A stretch of DNA of 64,000 bases. Source: Symploca sp. SIO1C2. Its GTDB lineage: Bacteria > Cyanobacteriota > Cyanobacteriia > Cyanobacteriales > Coleofasciculaceae. The notes beneath the pieces are model-generated. The model was not told where the DNA came from, did no database searches, and worked only from the letters and a program-made list of their open reading frames with translations. Both the position numbers and the translations under genes were made by a program. Below, one piece after another: positions 9,316-18,051 of this stretch (position 1 is its first letter; each line of letters opens with the position of its first letter). The stretch lies in NCBI GenBank assembly GCA_010672925.1, contig JAAHFP010000020.1, forward strand, positions 50,186 to 114,185, in the 5' to 3' direction.

Positions 9316-10107
9316 CTATTCTATTTCATCGGGGTCAATTCCTGCCTCTCGTAAACGCTGAGCTAATCGTTCAGCACGTTGACTTTCTTGTTCGGCACGT
9401 TGACTTTCCTGTTCAGCACGTTGACTCTCTCGTTCAGCATCAGTGAGAATCCACTTACCTTCACTATCGTACCAACGTAGCCACTTTCTTTCTCGTTCTT
9501 CATATTTGCCCTGCCATAATCCCAATCCTAACTGCAAATCTGGCAACCAAATTCGCTTCTGAGTCAATTCTAGTTTGCGGTAGTGGATACCATCTAATTG
9601 AAATGCTTGCAATTCATTGGTGAGGCGATCAAATATAATGTAGTAAGGAATGGCTAAAATTTGCTCGTAAACTTCCCATTTTGTAGGAGGTTTTCGATTA
9701 CGCTCTGTTTCTCCTAAATCCTCGGCACGGGTGCTGGGGGAAAGAAATTCGATCGCAACAGTCGGACGTATTCCTTCTTGCCAATTGACGTAGCTAAGAC
9801 GCAACTCTTGCTCTTGGTAGAACCGTGATACTCCCAAAACAGCGAACCAGTCGGGACGTTTGTACCAAGTCGGATGTAGAGGATCGTAGTACAGATTTAA
9901 GTCGCTGGCAACAAAGGTGCGATTGCTTGGATAATGGGGAGGGCGAAACGTTGCTGAGCAAAGTTGTGCCTGCAACAGGTGAAATTGATCGGGCAAACCA
10001 GGTTCCTCCGGGTCTTCGCTAGGTAGATCATACATTGTGGGGAGGACTTCTTTCGGAGAGTGGGGAGGATTGATTTGCTGGGTAAAAGATTCAACTTTGA
10101 CACTCAT
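9316..10107 (-). CDS. Uma2 family protein with C-terminal SQRAEQE repeats
   Basis: PDWFAVLGVSRFYQEQ...PTVAIEFLSPSTRAEDLGETERNRKPPTKWEVYEQILAIPYYIIFDR; 21-bp repeat encodes AEQESQR. Confidence 0.85.
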   Translation of the reverse strand: MSVKVESFTQQINPPHSPKEVLPTMYDLPSEDPEEPGLPDQFHLLQAQLCSATFRPPHYPSNRTFVASDLNLYYDPLHPTWYKRPDWFAVLGVSRFYQEQELRLSYVNWQEGIRPTVAIEFLSPSTRAEDLGETERNRKPPTKWEVYEQILAIPYYIIFDRLTNELQAFQLDGIHYRKLELTQKRIWLPDLQLGLGLWQGKYEERERKWLRWYDSEGKWILTDAERESQRAEQESQRAEQESQRAERLAQRLREAGIDPDEIE

Positions 10108-10177
10108 GATTAATACTCTCGCCGATATAAATTTGAGACTTTACTTTAACGATGTCCACCCTACGGTTTGTTGTGAC

Positions 10178-10435
10178 TCACTGTTGTCCCATCCCTGTAA
10201 CGTGCCTCATGATGATGTCAAGGGTTGCTTTGATTTGGCTTTGACCATGTTCTAATTTAGCTAACCGCTTCCTGGTTTCTTCCCTAAAAGACTCTATATC
10301 ATCGGCTAAATATTCAAAGCCCTCTGAAATTCTCCCTTCTGGCTCTACATCCATTTCCAATGTCTTGAGTCTTTGCTCGAACAAGATTAGTTTTTGCTCT
10401 ATCTGGGTTAATCTTTCTTCTGACATTGTGCTCAC
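10178..10435 (-). CDS. Small coiled-coil protein, unknown function
   Basis: 85 aa heptad-rich ORF (EQKLILFEQRLKTLEMDVE...REETRKRLAKLEHGQSQIKATLD). Confidence 0.5.
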   Translation of the reverse strand: MSTMSEERLTQIEQKLILFEQRLKTLEMDVEPEGRISEGFEYLADDIESFREETRKRLAKLEHGQSQIKATLDIIMRHVTGMGQQ

Positions 10436-10640
10436 TCAAGTTAAATGACTGAAGGGGTTTATATGGCGCACACTTTTCCCATTATAAAATAATACTACCA
10501 CAAAATAATTGCCCTCAATACCAGAAATTGTGGTGAATCAGGAAAACTGCGCAGCAAACCAGATCCCCGACTTCTCGGTTGAACCGGTTACCTGACAGTA
10601 AAAACCGAGAGAAGAAGTCGGGGCTCTGCGGAACCGAGAA

Positions 10641-12362
10641 CTAATCTAAACGGAAGAATAGATCGCTCCTTTGAATGCCATTATCGATACCGTAACTGCT
10701 CAGACTTAGCGATCGCAAATGGTCAAATAAGGGTTTTCCTACTAGCTCCAATACTCGCACAATTGGGAGCTGCTCTTTGAGGAAGGCTTCACTTTTTCTC
10801 CAGTCGATATACAAGTAGCCGTCATTGGCGCTAGGTAACGGAGCGATCGCTTCTTGGAAATTCTTATTGTTTAATAGAGAATTGCGTCTTTTCCCTAATG
10901 CTTGATCCATCGCATCAACTGAACTGCTGAAAATTTCATAATCCCCTACCTCTGCATGAACTCCATAAACCTGTGCTTCTAACTTCATCAAGCTGTTTTT
11001 TTTATCAGATGTGGTCAACTTTGTCCAAACGGTAATGTTTTGTTCTCCTAGAGGCAAAATCCCTACACTCAGTCCCTGTTGCTTAGCAAGATTATCTAAA
11101 TACTCAATAGACTCTTGAGCCGCTGCCTTGTCGGTTTTTTCGGCAACAAAAAGCCAATCGGGATTAGCTTTATCCCCACGAGGCAACTGTGAGATGGCGT
11201 ATTCCCCTTGTACCCAACTGAAAATATCTTGAGGTAGTTGCACCTTCAAGTTAGACTGCAAACGGCTAAGGTATTGGTTCAGCAGTGCTTTGAGCAGTTC
11301 ATCCCTTTCTGCTCCCGTAGACAGACGCTCCCAAAATTGATGCAAATCCTTACCAGCAACAGCTAAAGCACTAGAAGTTGGAATATACTCTAAGGCATTT
11401 ACTGGCTCCTCCAAGACTGGATTGAGACTAAGTTCACTTGGTTGAGTACCAACTAAAGCAGTTTTTGCCAGTAACCCCTGAGGATTCAAAGAAAGAGCCA
11501 CAGCCAGAGTCTCTGCACCCTGCAAGCTATCTCGTACTAGGGTTGGTTGATGGGAAATCCAAGCCGCTAAAGCGGGGATATTGACAAAGCTGAGACCAAT
11601 TCTCGGTTCGGTGAGGGTTTGTAATGTTTGCTGGTAGACACTATCATTATCTAAACTGAGACTGGCTGCTTGGACATTATTGATGGCAGCTTTCAATACC
11701 TTGGGATGATTAGCAAACAAGACAAAGCGATCGCCTACTACGGCACTGGTTAAAGTTTCTGGTATATTACTGGGGTTACTACCTAAAAGAGATGCTGCTA
11801 CTGCTCCTAAGGGACGGCGATAGATCAAGTTAACACCTTTGTACTGTTCAAAAGCAATATTTGCCATACCAGCAATCGCTTGCTTGGAATAGAACAGTTG
11901 CAGAAACTCCCGCGCTTTTTCTGCATCTTTGGTGGTAACGGCTAACAAGTACCCAGGTTGCAGATTATTTTCCGGGTTGCGGTCATAGTCTAGGGAAATT
12001 ACCGCTAGAGTGATTTCATCCCCTAGCCAGGGTTGGATATCTCGCCGATAGTCTAAGTCAACACTGGCATTTTCCAGCAGACTTTTTTCCAGTTGGTTGA
12101 GTTGACCACGGGATTGCCGCCGATTCAAGGGTTTAGCTACTAGTTGCCGAAATTCCTCCAAACGATCCGGATTTACCAGCAGTGAGGTCATTACTGATGC
12201 CTGTTTCGGTACAAAAATAGCAGCAGCGGGTTTGGTTAGAGGCATTTCCCGCAGTAAATTCAGTGGACTCTGGGAAGTTAACCAGAAAAAGCCCCACCCA
12301 GCACTTAGCAGGAGTACAATAACGATGGCGACCAGGGTAGAAAAAAACAAGCGTAACTTCAT
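10641..12362 (-). CDS. DUF3352 domain-containing protein
   Basis: 573 aa; N-terminal TM; AAAIFVPKQASVMTSLLVNPDRLEEFRQL. Confidence 0.8.
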   Translation of the reverse strand: MKLRLFFSTLVAIVIVLLLSAGWGFFWLTSQSPLNLLREMPLTKPAAAIFVPKQASVMTSLLVNPDRLEEFRQLVAKPLNRRQSRGQLNQLEKSLLENASVDLDYRRDIQPWLGDEITLAVISLDYDRNPENNLQPGYLLAVTTKDAEKAREFLQLFYSKQAIAGMANIAFEQYKGVNLIYRRPLGAVAASLLGSNPSNIPETLTSAVVGDRFVLFANHPKVLKAAINNVQAASLSLDNDSVYQQTLQTLTEPRIGLSFVNIPALAAWISHQPTLVRDSLQGAETLAVALSLNPQGLLAKTALVGTQPSELSLNPVLEEPVNALEYIPTSSALAVAGKDLHQFWERLSTGAERDELLKALLNQYLSRLQSNLKVQLPQDIFSWVQGEYAISQLPRGDKANPDWLFVAEKTDKAAAQESIEYLDNLAKQQGLSVGILPLGEQNITVWTKLTTSDKKNSLMKLEAQVYGVHAEVGDYEIFSSSVDAMDQALGKRRNSLLNNKNFQEAIAPLPSANDGYLYIDWRKSEAFLKEQLPIVRVLELVGKPLFDHLRSLSLSSYGIDNGIQRSDLFFRLD

Positions 12363-12804
12363 GATGGATTCCGAAGGCGTTTGAAGGCAATTAAGGGAGA
12401 ATTTATTCCAATTCCACGCTTAATTATAGGTTTGTTGTTTGTTATTTGTTGTTTGTTGTTTGTTGTTTGTTATTGGTTATTGGTCATTTGTACTAATGAA
12501 TGGAGTACACTTGTTGGTGAAATCCCTTTATATAGGAACCGCCAAGGCGATTAGGACAAAGACAAGGGGCTTAAGCCCCTTGTTAACTAACTTGCCTTAC
12601 TTGAGATATGTTTTAACCGCCCTGGTGACTGCTATATCACGTCCTCTTCCCAATTCTCCATTCTCAATTCTCAATTCTCAATTCTCAATTCTCCCTTCTC
12701 CATCCATCGCTGGAGGTGCTGAGGGTTCTGGGGAAGCTAGTCTTGTCGAAAAATTGGGGTGATTTATTTCTTGGAGTTCCCAATACGAGAGGCAAATATT
12801 AACT

Positions 12805-13791
12805 ATGTCCTACCAACAAGAAAAGCAATTAGCAATTGCCGCAGTCACCGCTGCTGCTCAATTATGTGAGCAAGTACGACAGGAACAAGGTTCTTCCGCC
12901 ATGAAAAAACCGGATCGTAGTCCTGTGACGGTTGCTGATTTTGGAGCCCAGGCAGTAATCTGTCAGGCACTGGCATCGGCTTTTCCTGAGGATCCGGTAG
13001 TGGCGGAGGAAGACTCTGCTTTTTTGCGATCGCCTGCTAATATCGAGCAGTTGTCCCTAGTTACGAACTATGTTCAGGCTCAGATACCAAGTGCTACTAC
13101 TGAAGATGTTACCACTTGGATTGACCGGGGAAATGGAACAGTAGCGTCTCGATATTGGACTTTAGACCCGATTGATGGCACAAAAGGATATGTTCGAGGT
13201 GATCAATATGCGATCGCATTAGCACTAGTGGAAGAGGGGGAGTTGAAGTTGGGAATCATGGGTTGTCCGGCTTTACCGATTAATCTAACTCAACCGGATA
13301 GTGAAAAAGGGGTTATTTTTGTGGCAGTTAAGGGTCAAGGTACAACCATGATTTCCCTTAAGGGAGGTGAACCCCAATCAATTGCTCTCACTAACACCGA
13401 TGAAGTTGCTTCCCGACGATTAATCGAGAGTGTGGAAGTAGAACATGGTAACGCAGCAGTGCAAAAAGCAGTTGTTCAAGATATTGGACTTATTCCCCCC
13501 TCCCTTCGGATCGATTCTATGGCCAAGTATGGTGTAGTGGCAAGGGGTGAAGCGGCTTTGTATATCCGTTTGCCTTTGCCTCTTGCCTCGGAGAAAAGGC
13601 AGAATATTTGGGATCATGCAGCAGGAACAATTGTGTTAGAAGAGGCTGGTGGCAGGGTAACGGATATGTATGGCAAGCCTTTAGACTTTTCTTGTGGTGC
13701 TAAGCTTTTCAATAATCAGGGTATTATCGCTAGTAATGGGGAGATTCATGAGACAGTGCTAGCGGCTGTAGCACAGAGGATTAAGGAGTGA
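12805..13791 (+). CDS. 3'(2'),5'-bisphosphate nucleotidase (inositol monophosphatase family, CysQ/HAL2-like)
   Basis: VVAEEDSAFL, WTLDPIDGTKGYVRGDQYAIALAL, IWDHAAGTIVLEEAGG. Confidence 0.9.
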   Translation: MSYQQEKQLAIAAVTAAAQLCEQVRQEQGSSAMKKPDRSPVTVADFGAQAVICQALASAFPEDPVVAEEDSAFLRSPANIEQLSLVTNYVQAQIPSATTEDVTTWIDRGNGTVASRYWTLDPIDGTKGYVRGDQYAIALALVEEGELKLGIMGCPALPINLTQPDSEKGVIFVAVKGQGTTMISLKGGEPQSIALTNTDEVASRRLIESVEVEHGNAAVQKAVVQDIGLIPPSLRIDSMAKYGVVARGEAALYIRLPLPLASEKRQNIWDHAAGTIVLEEAGGRVTDMYGKPLDFSCGAKLFNNQGIIASNGEIHETVLAAVAQRIKE

Positions 13792-14003
13792 TGTCTGCAT
13801 AAGTTCTTTGCTATCTTTGAGCATCCGTACTGAAAAACTGTAAGATTCCCAAGTAATTGCTCAAGTAAACACCCTTGCCTTTAGTCAGGAAAATGAGGCT
13901 CAGAGAGGAAAAACCAGTCAGCTTTCTTTGGAACCTCCTGCCTCTTTGTAATAGTATTGTCTTTTTATGCCAAATTAGGTATATTCTCTAGTGAGGTAAG
14001 TTA

Positions 14004-14357
14004 ATGACAGACAAACTAATTTACTGGGTTGGCTCTTCTAGAGAAGAATTATCGAATTTTACCCAGGAAGCACGGCGCAAAGCTGGTTTCCAATTGAGAG
14101 CGATTCAAAGGGGTCAGCAACCTACAGATTTTAAGCCGATGACAATAATCGGTAAGGGAGTTGAAGAGATTCGCATTGAAGCGGAGGAAGCCTATAGGGT
14201 TTTCTATGTGGCTAGATTTGAAGAGGCAGTATATGTGCTTCATGCTTTTCAGAAAAAAACCCAGAAGACTTCAACGCAGAACATTGAACTAGGAAAGAAG
14301 CGTTATCAGGAAATGGTTCGGTTTAGACGCCAACAAAGGGAGACACAACAAAAATGA
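14004..14357 (+). CDS. RelE/HigB-like toxin (phage-derived Gp49-like)
   Basis: KLIYWVGSSREELSNFTQEARRKAGFQLRAIQRG...YRVFYVARFEEAVYVLHAFQKKTQKTS. Confidence 0.85.
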   Translation: MTDKLIYWVGSSREELSNFTQEARRKAGFQLRAIQRGQQPTDFKPMTIIGKGVEEIRIEAEEAYRVFYVARFEEAVYVLHAFQKKTQKTSTQNIELGKKRYQEMVRFRRQQRETQQK

Positions 14358-14653
14358 CTGAGGAAAAAATGTTCAAAGTCGTGCCAGGAGAAGAGAATGT
14401 ATTTGAAGACTTGGGATTTGAGGTAGAAGAAGCAATAAATCTTAAGGTAAGAGCTGATCTGATGTTAGATTTGCGCTCTTATATTCAGAAGCGAGGATGG
14501 ACTCAAAAAGAGGCAGCAGAGCTTTTGGGAGAAACGCAACCAAGAATTAGTAATTTAATGAACGGAGAAATTAGTCGTTTCAGTGTGGATAAGTTAATTA
14601 ATCTGCTAGGGAAAGTAGGGATGAATGTGAAGGTAGAAGTTGTTTCAAAGTGA
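14354..14653 (+). CDS. XRE/HigA-like antitoxin
   Basis: KRGWTQKEAAELLGETQPRISNLMNGEISRFSVDKLINLL HTH; overlaps toxin by 4 nt. Confidence 0.85.
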   Translation: MTEEKMFKVVPGEENVFEDLGFEVEEAINLKVRADLMLDLRSYIQKRGWTQKEAAELLGETQPRISNLMNGEISRFSVDKLINLLGKVGMNVKVEVVSK

Positions 14654-14696
14654 CATAATTTAGACTCAAACATTGCCACTGGAATTATTCAGCTAT

Positions 14697-17600
14697 ATGA
14701 AACACTGTTTACCTTATTTTAGCGTTACCACAGCAACCATTATACTTGTGGTAACCTCTTCTTTTTTACCCCTTACTCCCTGGAAGCCTCTGACTGTTCA
14801 AGCACAGACGGTTGAAGTCGAAAAAATTAGGGCACAGCAGCTGTTGCAGCAAGGGATTGAACAAGCTAAAAACAATCAACTAGAAGCGGCTTTGCAGTCT
14901 TTCCAAGAAGCAAGGGTAATTTACCAAGGGATTCAGGATTTTTCAGGGGAAGGGCAAGCTCTTAATTACCTCAGCCTCGTTTATTCTAGTTTAAAAGACT
15001 ATACTAAAGCTATTGATTATCAGCAACAAGTTTTAGCGATCGCGAGGAGCCTGGAAGATCCGAATTTAGAATGGTCAGCTTTGAGTACTTTGGTTAGCTT
15101 TTTTACTCAGCTTGAAGATGAGCAAAAGATTATTGAATTTGCTCAACAAGGTTTAATTGTAGCACGGGAAAGTCAAAATAGTCAATGGAAATGGGCGGCT
15201 TTGAGTACTCTAGCCAGCACTTATAGTTCCCTAGAGAATTATGAAAAAGTTGTTGAATATGCCCAGCAAGGATTAGTTGTTGCTCAAGAAGTGCAAAATC
15301 CCAACTATGAAGTTTTAGCTTTGGTATTTTTGAGTGAAGCTCATAATTTACTGGGAGACTCTCAGAAGGCGCTGGAGTTAGGGCAAGAAGGTTTAGCGAT
15401 CGCTAGGAAAATCAACAATAGTGAGTTAGAAGCCTGGACTCTGTTGGTATTAGGTAATGTTAACGTATCTTTGAGGAACTATTCCCAAGGAATTGATTTG
15501 GTTCAAAAGGGTTTAGTAATTGCCCAAGCTAGCTCCAACCGTAACCTCGAATCCAATGCTCTGTTTTATCTTGCTCTGATTCACTGGACTCAGGGAGATT
15601 ATCAACAAGCTATTGATTACGGACAGCAGTCTTTAGCTATTTACCGAGAACTTGGAGACCACGACTCTGAGTTAATCGCACTGCACAATTTAAACACTAA
15701 TTATATTTACCTGGGAGATTATCAAAAAGTCATTGAACTAACTCAGGAAGAGTTGGCACTGGCAAGGCAAGTCAAAAATTATGATTATGAAGGTATTGCT
15801 TTAGTTTACCTGGGTTTTGCCCATTTTGCCCAGGGAGATATTGCCAAAATACTGGAGTATGGACAGCAAGCTTTGGCGGTGGGGAAGGAGAAACAAAGTA
15901 TTACTTCTGAGCATTTAGCTCTGATTGCTTTAAGCATTGGTTACAGTAATTCTGGAAATAACCAACAAGCTTTGGAATTGGCTCAAAATAGTTTAGCCAT
16001 TGCGAGAAATCCTCAGCATCGTCATCAATTACTAGTGAATGCCGAAGAGCTTTCCTTGAATACCCTAGGTAGTCTTTATCGCAAAGTTGGACAACAAAAA
16101 GAGGCAATTACTGTCTACCAGGAAACCTTAGCCATTGACCAGCATCACTTCACGGCTCAAGTTGGTCTAGCGCGGAGCTATCGGGAGCTAAATTTGCCCC
16201 TAACGGCGATTACTTATTACAAACAAGCGATTAGTAATATTGAGCAAATTCGTGGTAATATTACTGGTCTTGACCGTCAGTTACAAGAGTCTTTTCTGCA
16301 AGCGATTTTGGTGGATGCTGACGGCAGCAAAAATACGGATATTTACCGGGAACTGGCAGATTTGTTACTCTCCCAAGGACGTATCCTGGAAGCACAACAG
16401 GTATTGGAACTCCTCAAAGCGGAAGAATTAAGGGAGTATACAAGAACTGGTGATCAGCGGCAAGATGTTTCCTTCACTGATACTGAATCCGCAATTATTC
16501 AAGAACACGGCACGTTAGTTGCTTTTGGACAAAAATTGGCGGATTGTCAGCGCCATAATTGCCCCCAAAAAGAGCAACTTATTGCCCAGCGTCAGGTGTT
16601 AACCGAGGAATTCAATCAAGCAGTGCGGACTATCGAAACTGAAATTCGCGATCGCCAAACTAAAGACTATAATTTTCTCAATCCCCGTAATGATTTTAAC
16701 CGTAAAGCTCAGGAAATTATCAAAGCTCAACCAGGGACAGTACTTATTTATCCTTTGGTCCTTGCAGATAAGCTGTGGTTACTGATAGCATCGGAAGGGG
16801 GTGTAGTCAAAAAGTTTGAAGTAGAAGTAGGACAGCAGCAGTTGGGAGAAACGGTGTTACGGTTGCGCCAACTATTAGCTACTCCTAACTCTTCCTTGAG
16901 TGAAGTTAAAAAAACTAGTCAACAACTCTATAGTTGGCTAATTCAACCCCTGGAAGCAGAACTTCAAGGTAGCTCAGATATTCCTATTCAGCACTTAATC
17001 TTTGCTTTAGACCGGGTAACACGCTATATTCCGATGAGTGCTCTATTTGATGGTCAACAATACCTGATTGAGAACTATACTGTTTCCACAATTGTCTCTG
17101 CTGATACCACAAATACTACCGAACGACTACCAAATCAACCCCAAGCTGTTTCTGTGTTAGCTTTAGGTCTCTCAGATGCAGTTGCGGGTTTCAATCCTCT
17201 GAAAAATGTCCCTGAAGAAATCGATGCTATCGTACAAAGGGATAGTCAAGACTCCAAAGGAGTGTACCCAGGACTAGAATTTCTCAATCAGGATTTTAAT
17301 TTGGATGCGCTGCAAAATAATCTTTATGGTCGTCAGATTCTCCACGTTGCTACCCACGGTGAATTCGTGCCAGGGAGTTTTGATGACTCCTATTTGTTAT
17401 TGGGGACGGGTGAGAAGTTAGCTATTCCCGAAATTGAGAATTTGAATGATTTAACGGATGTTCATTTAGTCGTTTTGAGTGCTTGTGAAACGGCTTTAGG
17501 TGAACCGGGACAAGATGGGGTAGAAATTGCTGGCATTAGTCACTATTTTTTAGCCAGAGGTGCGGAATCGGTTCTGGCTTCTCTCTGGCAAGTTAATGAT

Positions 17601-17843
17601 GCTAGTACAAGTTTACTGATGCAGCAATTTTACAATAGTCTGGTCACAGGAACCAAAGCTGAAGCCTTACGCCAAGCACAGTTACAACTTTTGCAAAGTG
17701 AAGCAGTAGTAACAACGGACGAGGAACGGGCAACTATTGGGGTAGAATCTCCAGATAAGCCACTCTCCCAAAGGAATCTTAACTCCAAGTTTTCTCACCC
17801 TTATTATTGGGCATCGTTTATTATGATTGGAAATTCGCTTTAG
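14697..17843 (+). CDS. Secreted TPR-CHAT domain protein (caspase-like peptidase fold)
   Basis: Signal-peptide-like N-terminus; repeated TPRs (GDYQKAIDYGQQSLAI..); CHAT motifs ILHVATHGEF and LVVLSACETALGE; the ORF track begins at TTG 14673, ATG at 14697 is more likely. Confidence 0.9.
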   Translation: MKHCLPYFSVTTATIILVVTSSFLPLTPWKPLTVQAQTVEVEKIRAQQLLQQGIEQAKNNQLEAALQSFQEARVIYQGIQDFSGEGQALNYLSLVYSSLKDYTKAIDYQQQVLAIARSLEDPNLEWSALSTLVSFFTQLEDEQKIIEFAQQGLIVARESQNSQWKWAALSTLASTYSSLENYEKVVEYAQQGLVVAQEVQNPNYEVLALVFLSEAHNLLGDSQKALELGQEGLAIARKINNSELEAWTLLVLGNVNVSLRNYSQGIDLVQKGLVIAQASSNRNLESNALFYLALIHWTQGDYQQAIDYGQQSLAIYRELGDHDSELIALHNLNTNYIYLGDYQKVIELTQEELALARQVKNYDYEGIALVYLGFAHFAQGDIAKILEYGQQALAVGKEKQSITSEHLALIALSIGYSNSGNNQQALELAQNSLAIARNPQHRHQLLVNAEELSLNTLGSLYRKVGQQKEAITVYQETLAIDQHHFTAQVGLARSYRELNLPLTAITYYKQAISNIEQIRGNITGLDRQLQESFLQAILVDADGSKNTDIYRELADLLLSQGRILEAQQVLELLKAEELREYTRTGDQRQDVSFTDTESAIIQEHGTLVAFGQKLADCQRHNCPQKEQLIAQRQVLTEEFNQAVRTIETEIRDRQTKDYNFLNPRNDFNRKAQEIIKAQPGTVLIYPLVLADKLWLLIASEGGVVKKFEVEVGQQQLGETVLRLRQLLATPNSSLSEVKKTSQQLYSWLIQPLEAELQGSSDIPIQHLIFALDRVTRYIPMSALFDGQQYLIENYTVSTIVSADTTNTTERLPNQPQAVSVLALGLSDAVAGFNPLKNVPEEIDAIVQRDSQDSKGVYPGLEFLNQDFNLDALQNNLYGRQILHVATHGEFVPGSFDDSYLLLGTGEKLAIPEIENLNDLTDVHLVVLSACETALGEPGQDGVEIAGISHYFLARGAESVLASLWQVNDASTSLLMQQFYNSLVTGTKAEALRQAQLQLLQSEAVVTTDEERATIGVESPDKPLSQRNLNSKFSHPYYWASFIMIGNSL

Positions 17844-18051
17844 TATAGCGCTACGCACTAGGCAACAGGCAAAAGTAAGTCATAATTGGGTTTGGTTTGA
17901 CCTCAAAGCACTGCTAGATCAAGTATTCTATACAAAGCGATCGCGCCTTACCCCATATCAATCTAAAATAGGCTACAGGGGTTCGGGCGAAGCATTTGGA
18001 TTTGTATATGCTGGGTCTATATGCTTAAATTGTCGCCTAAATGCTTCGTCC

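Noticed and set aside
12439-12762. 107-aa ORF downstream of the DUF3352 gene
   Set aside because: Largely made of heptanucleotide repeats and intergenic repeat sequence; no protein family resemblance
14673-14696. TTG start for the CHAT protein
   Set aside because: ATG at 14697 directly precedes a typical signal peptide and is more plausible
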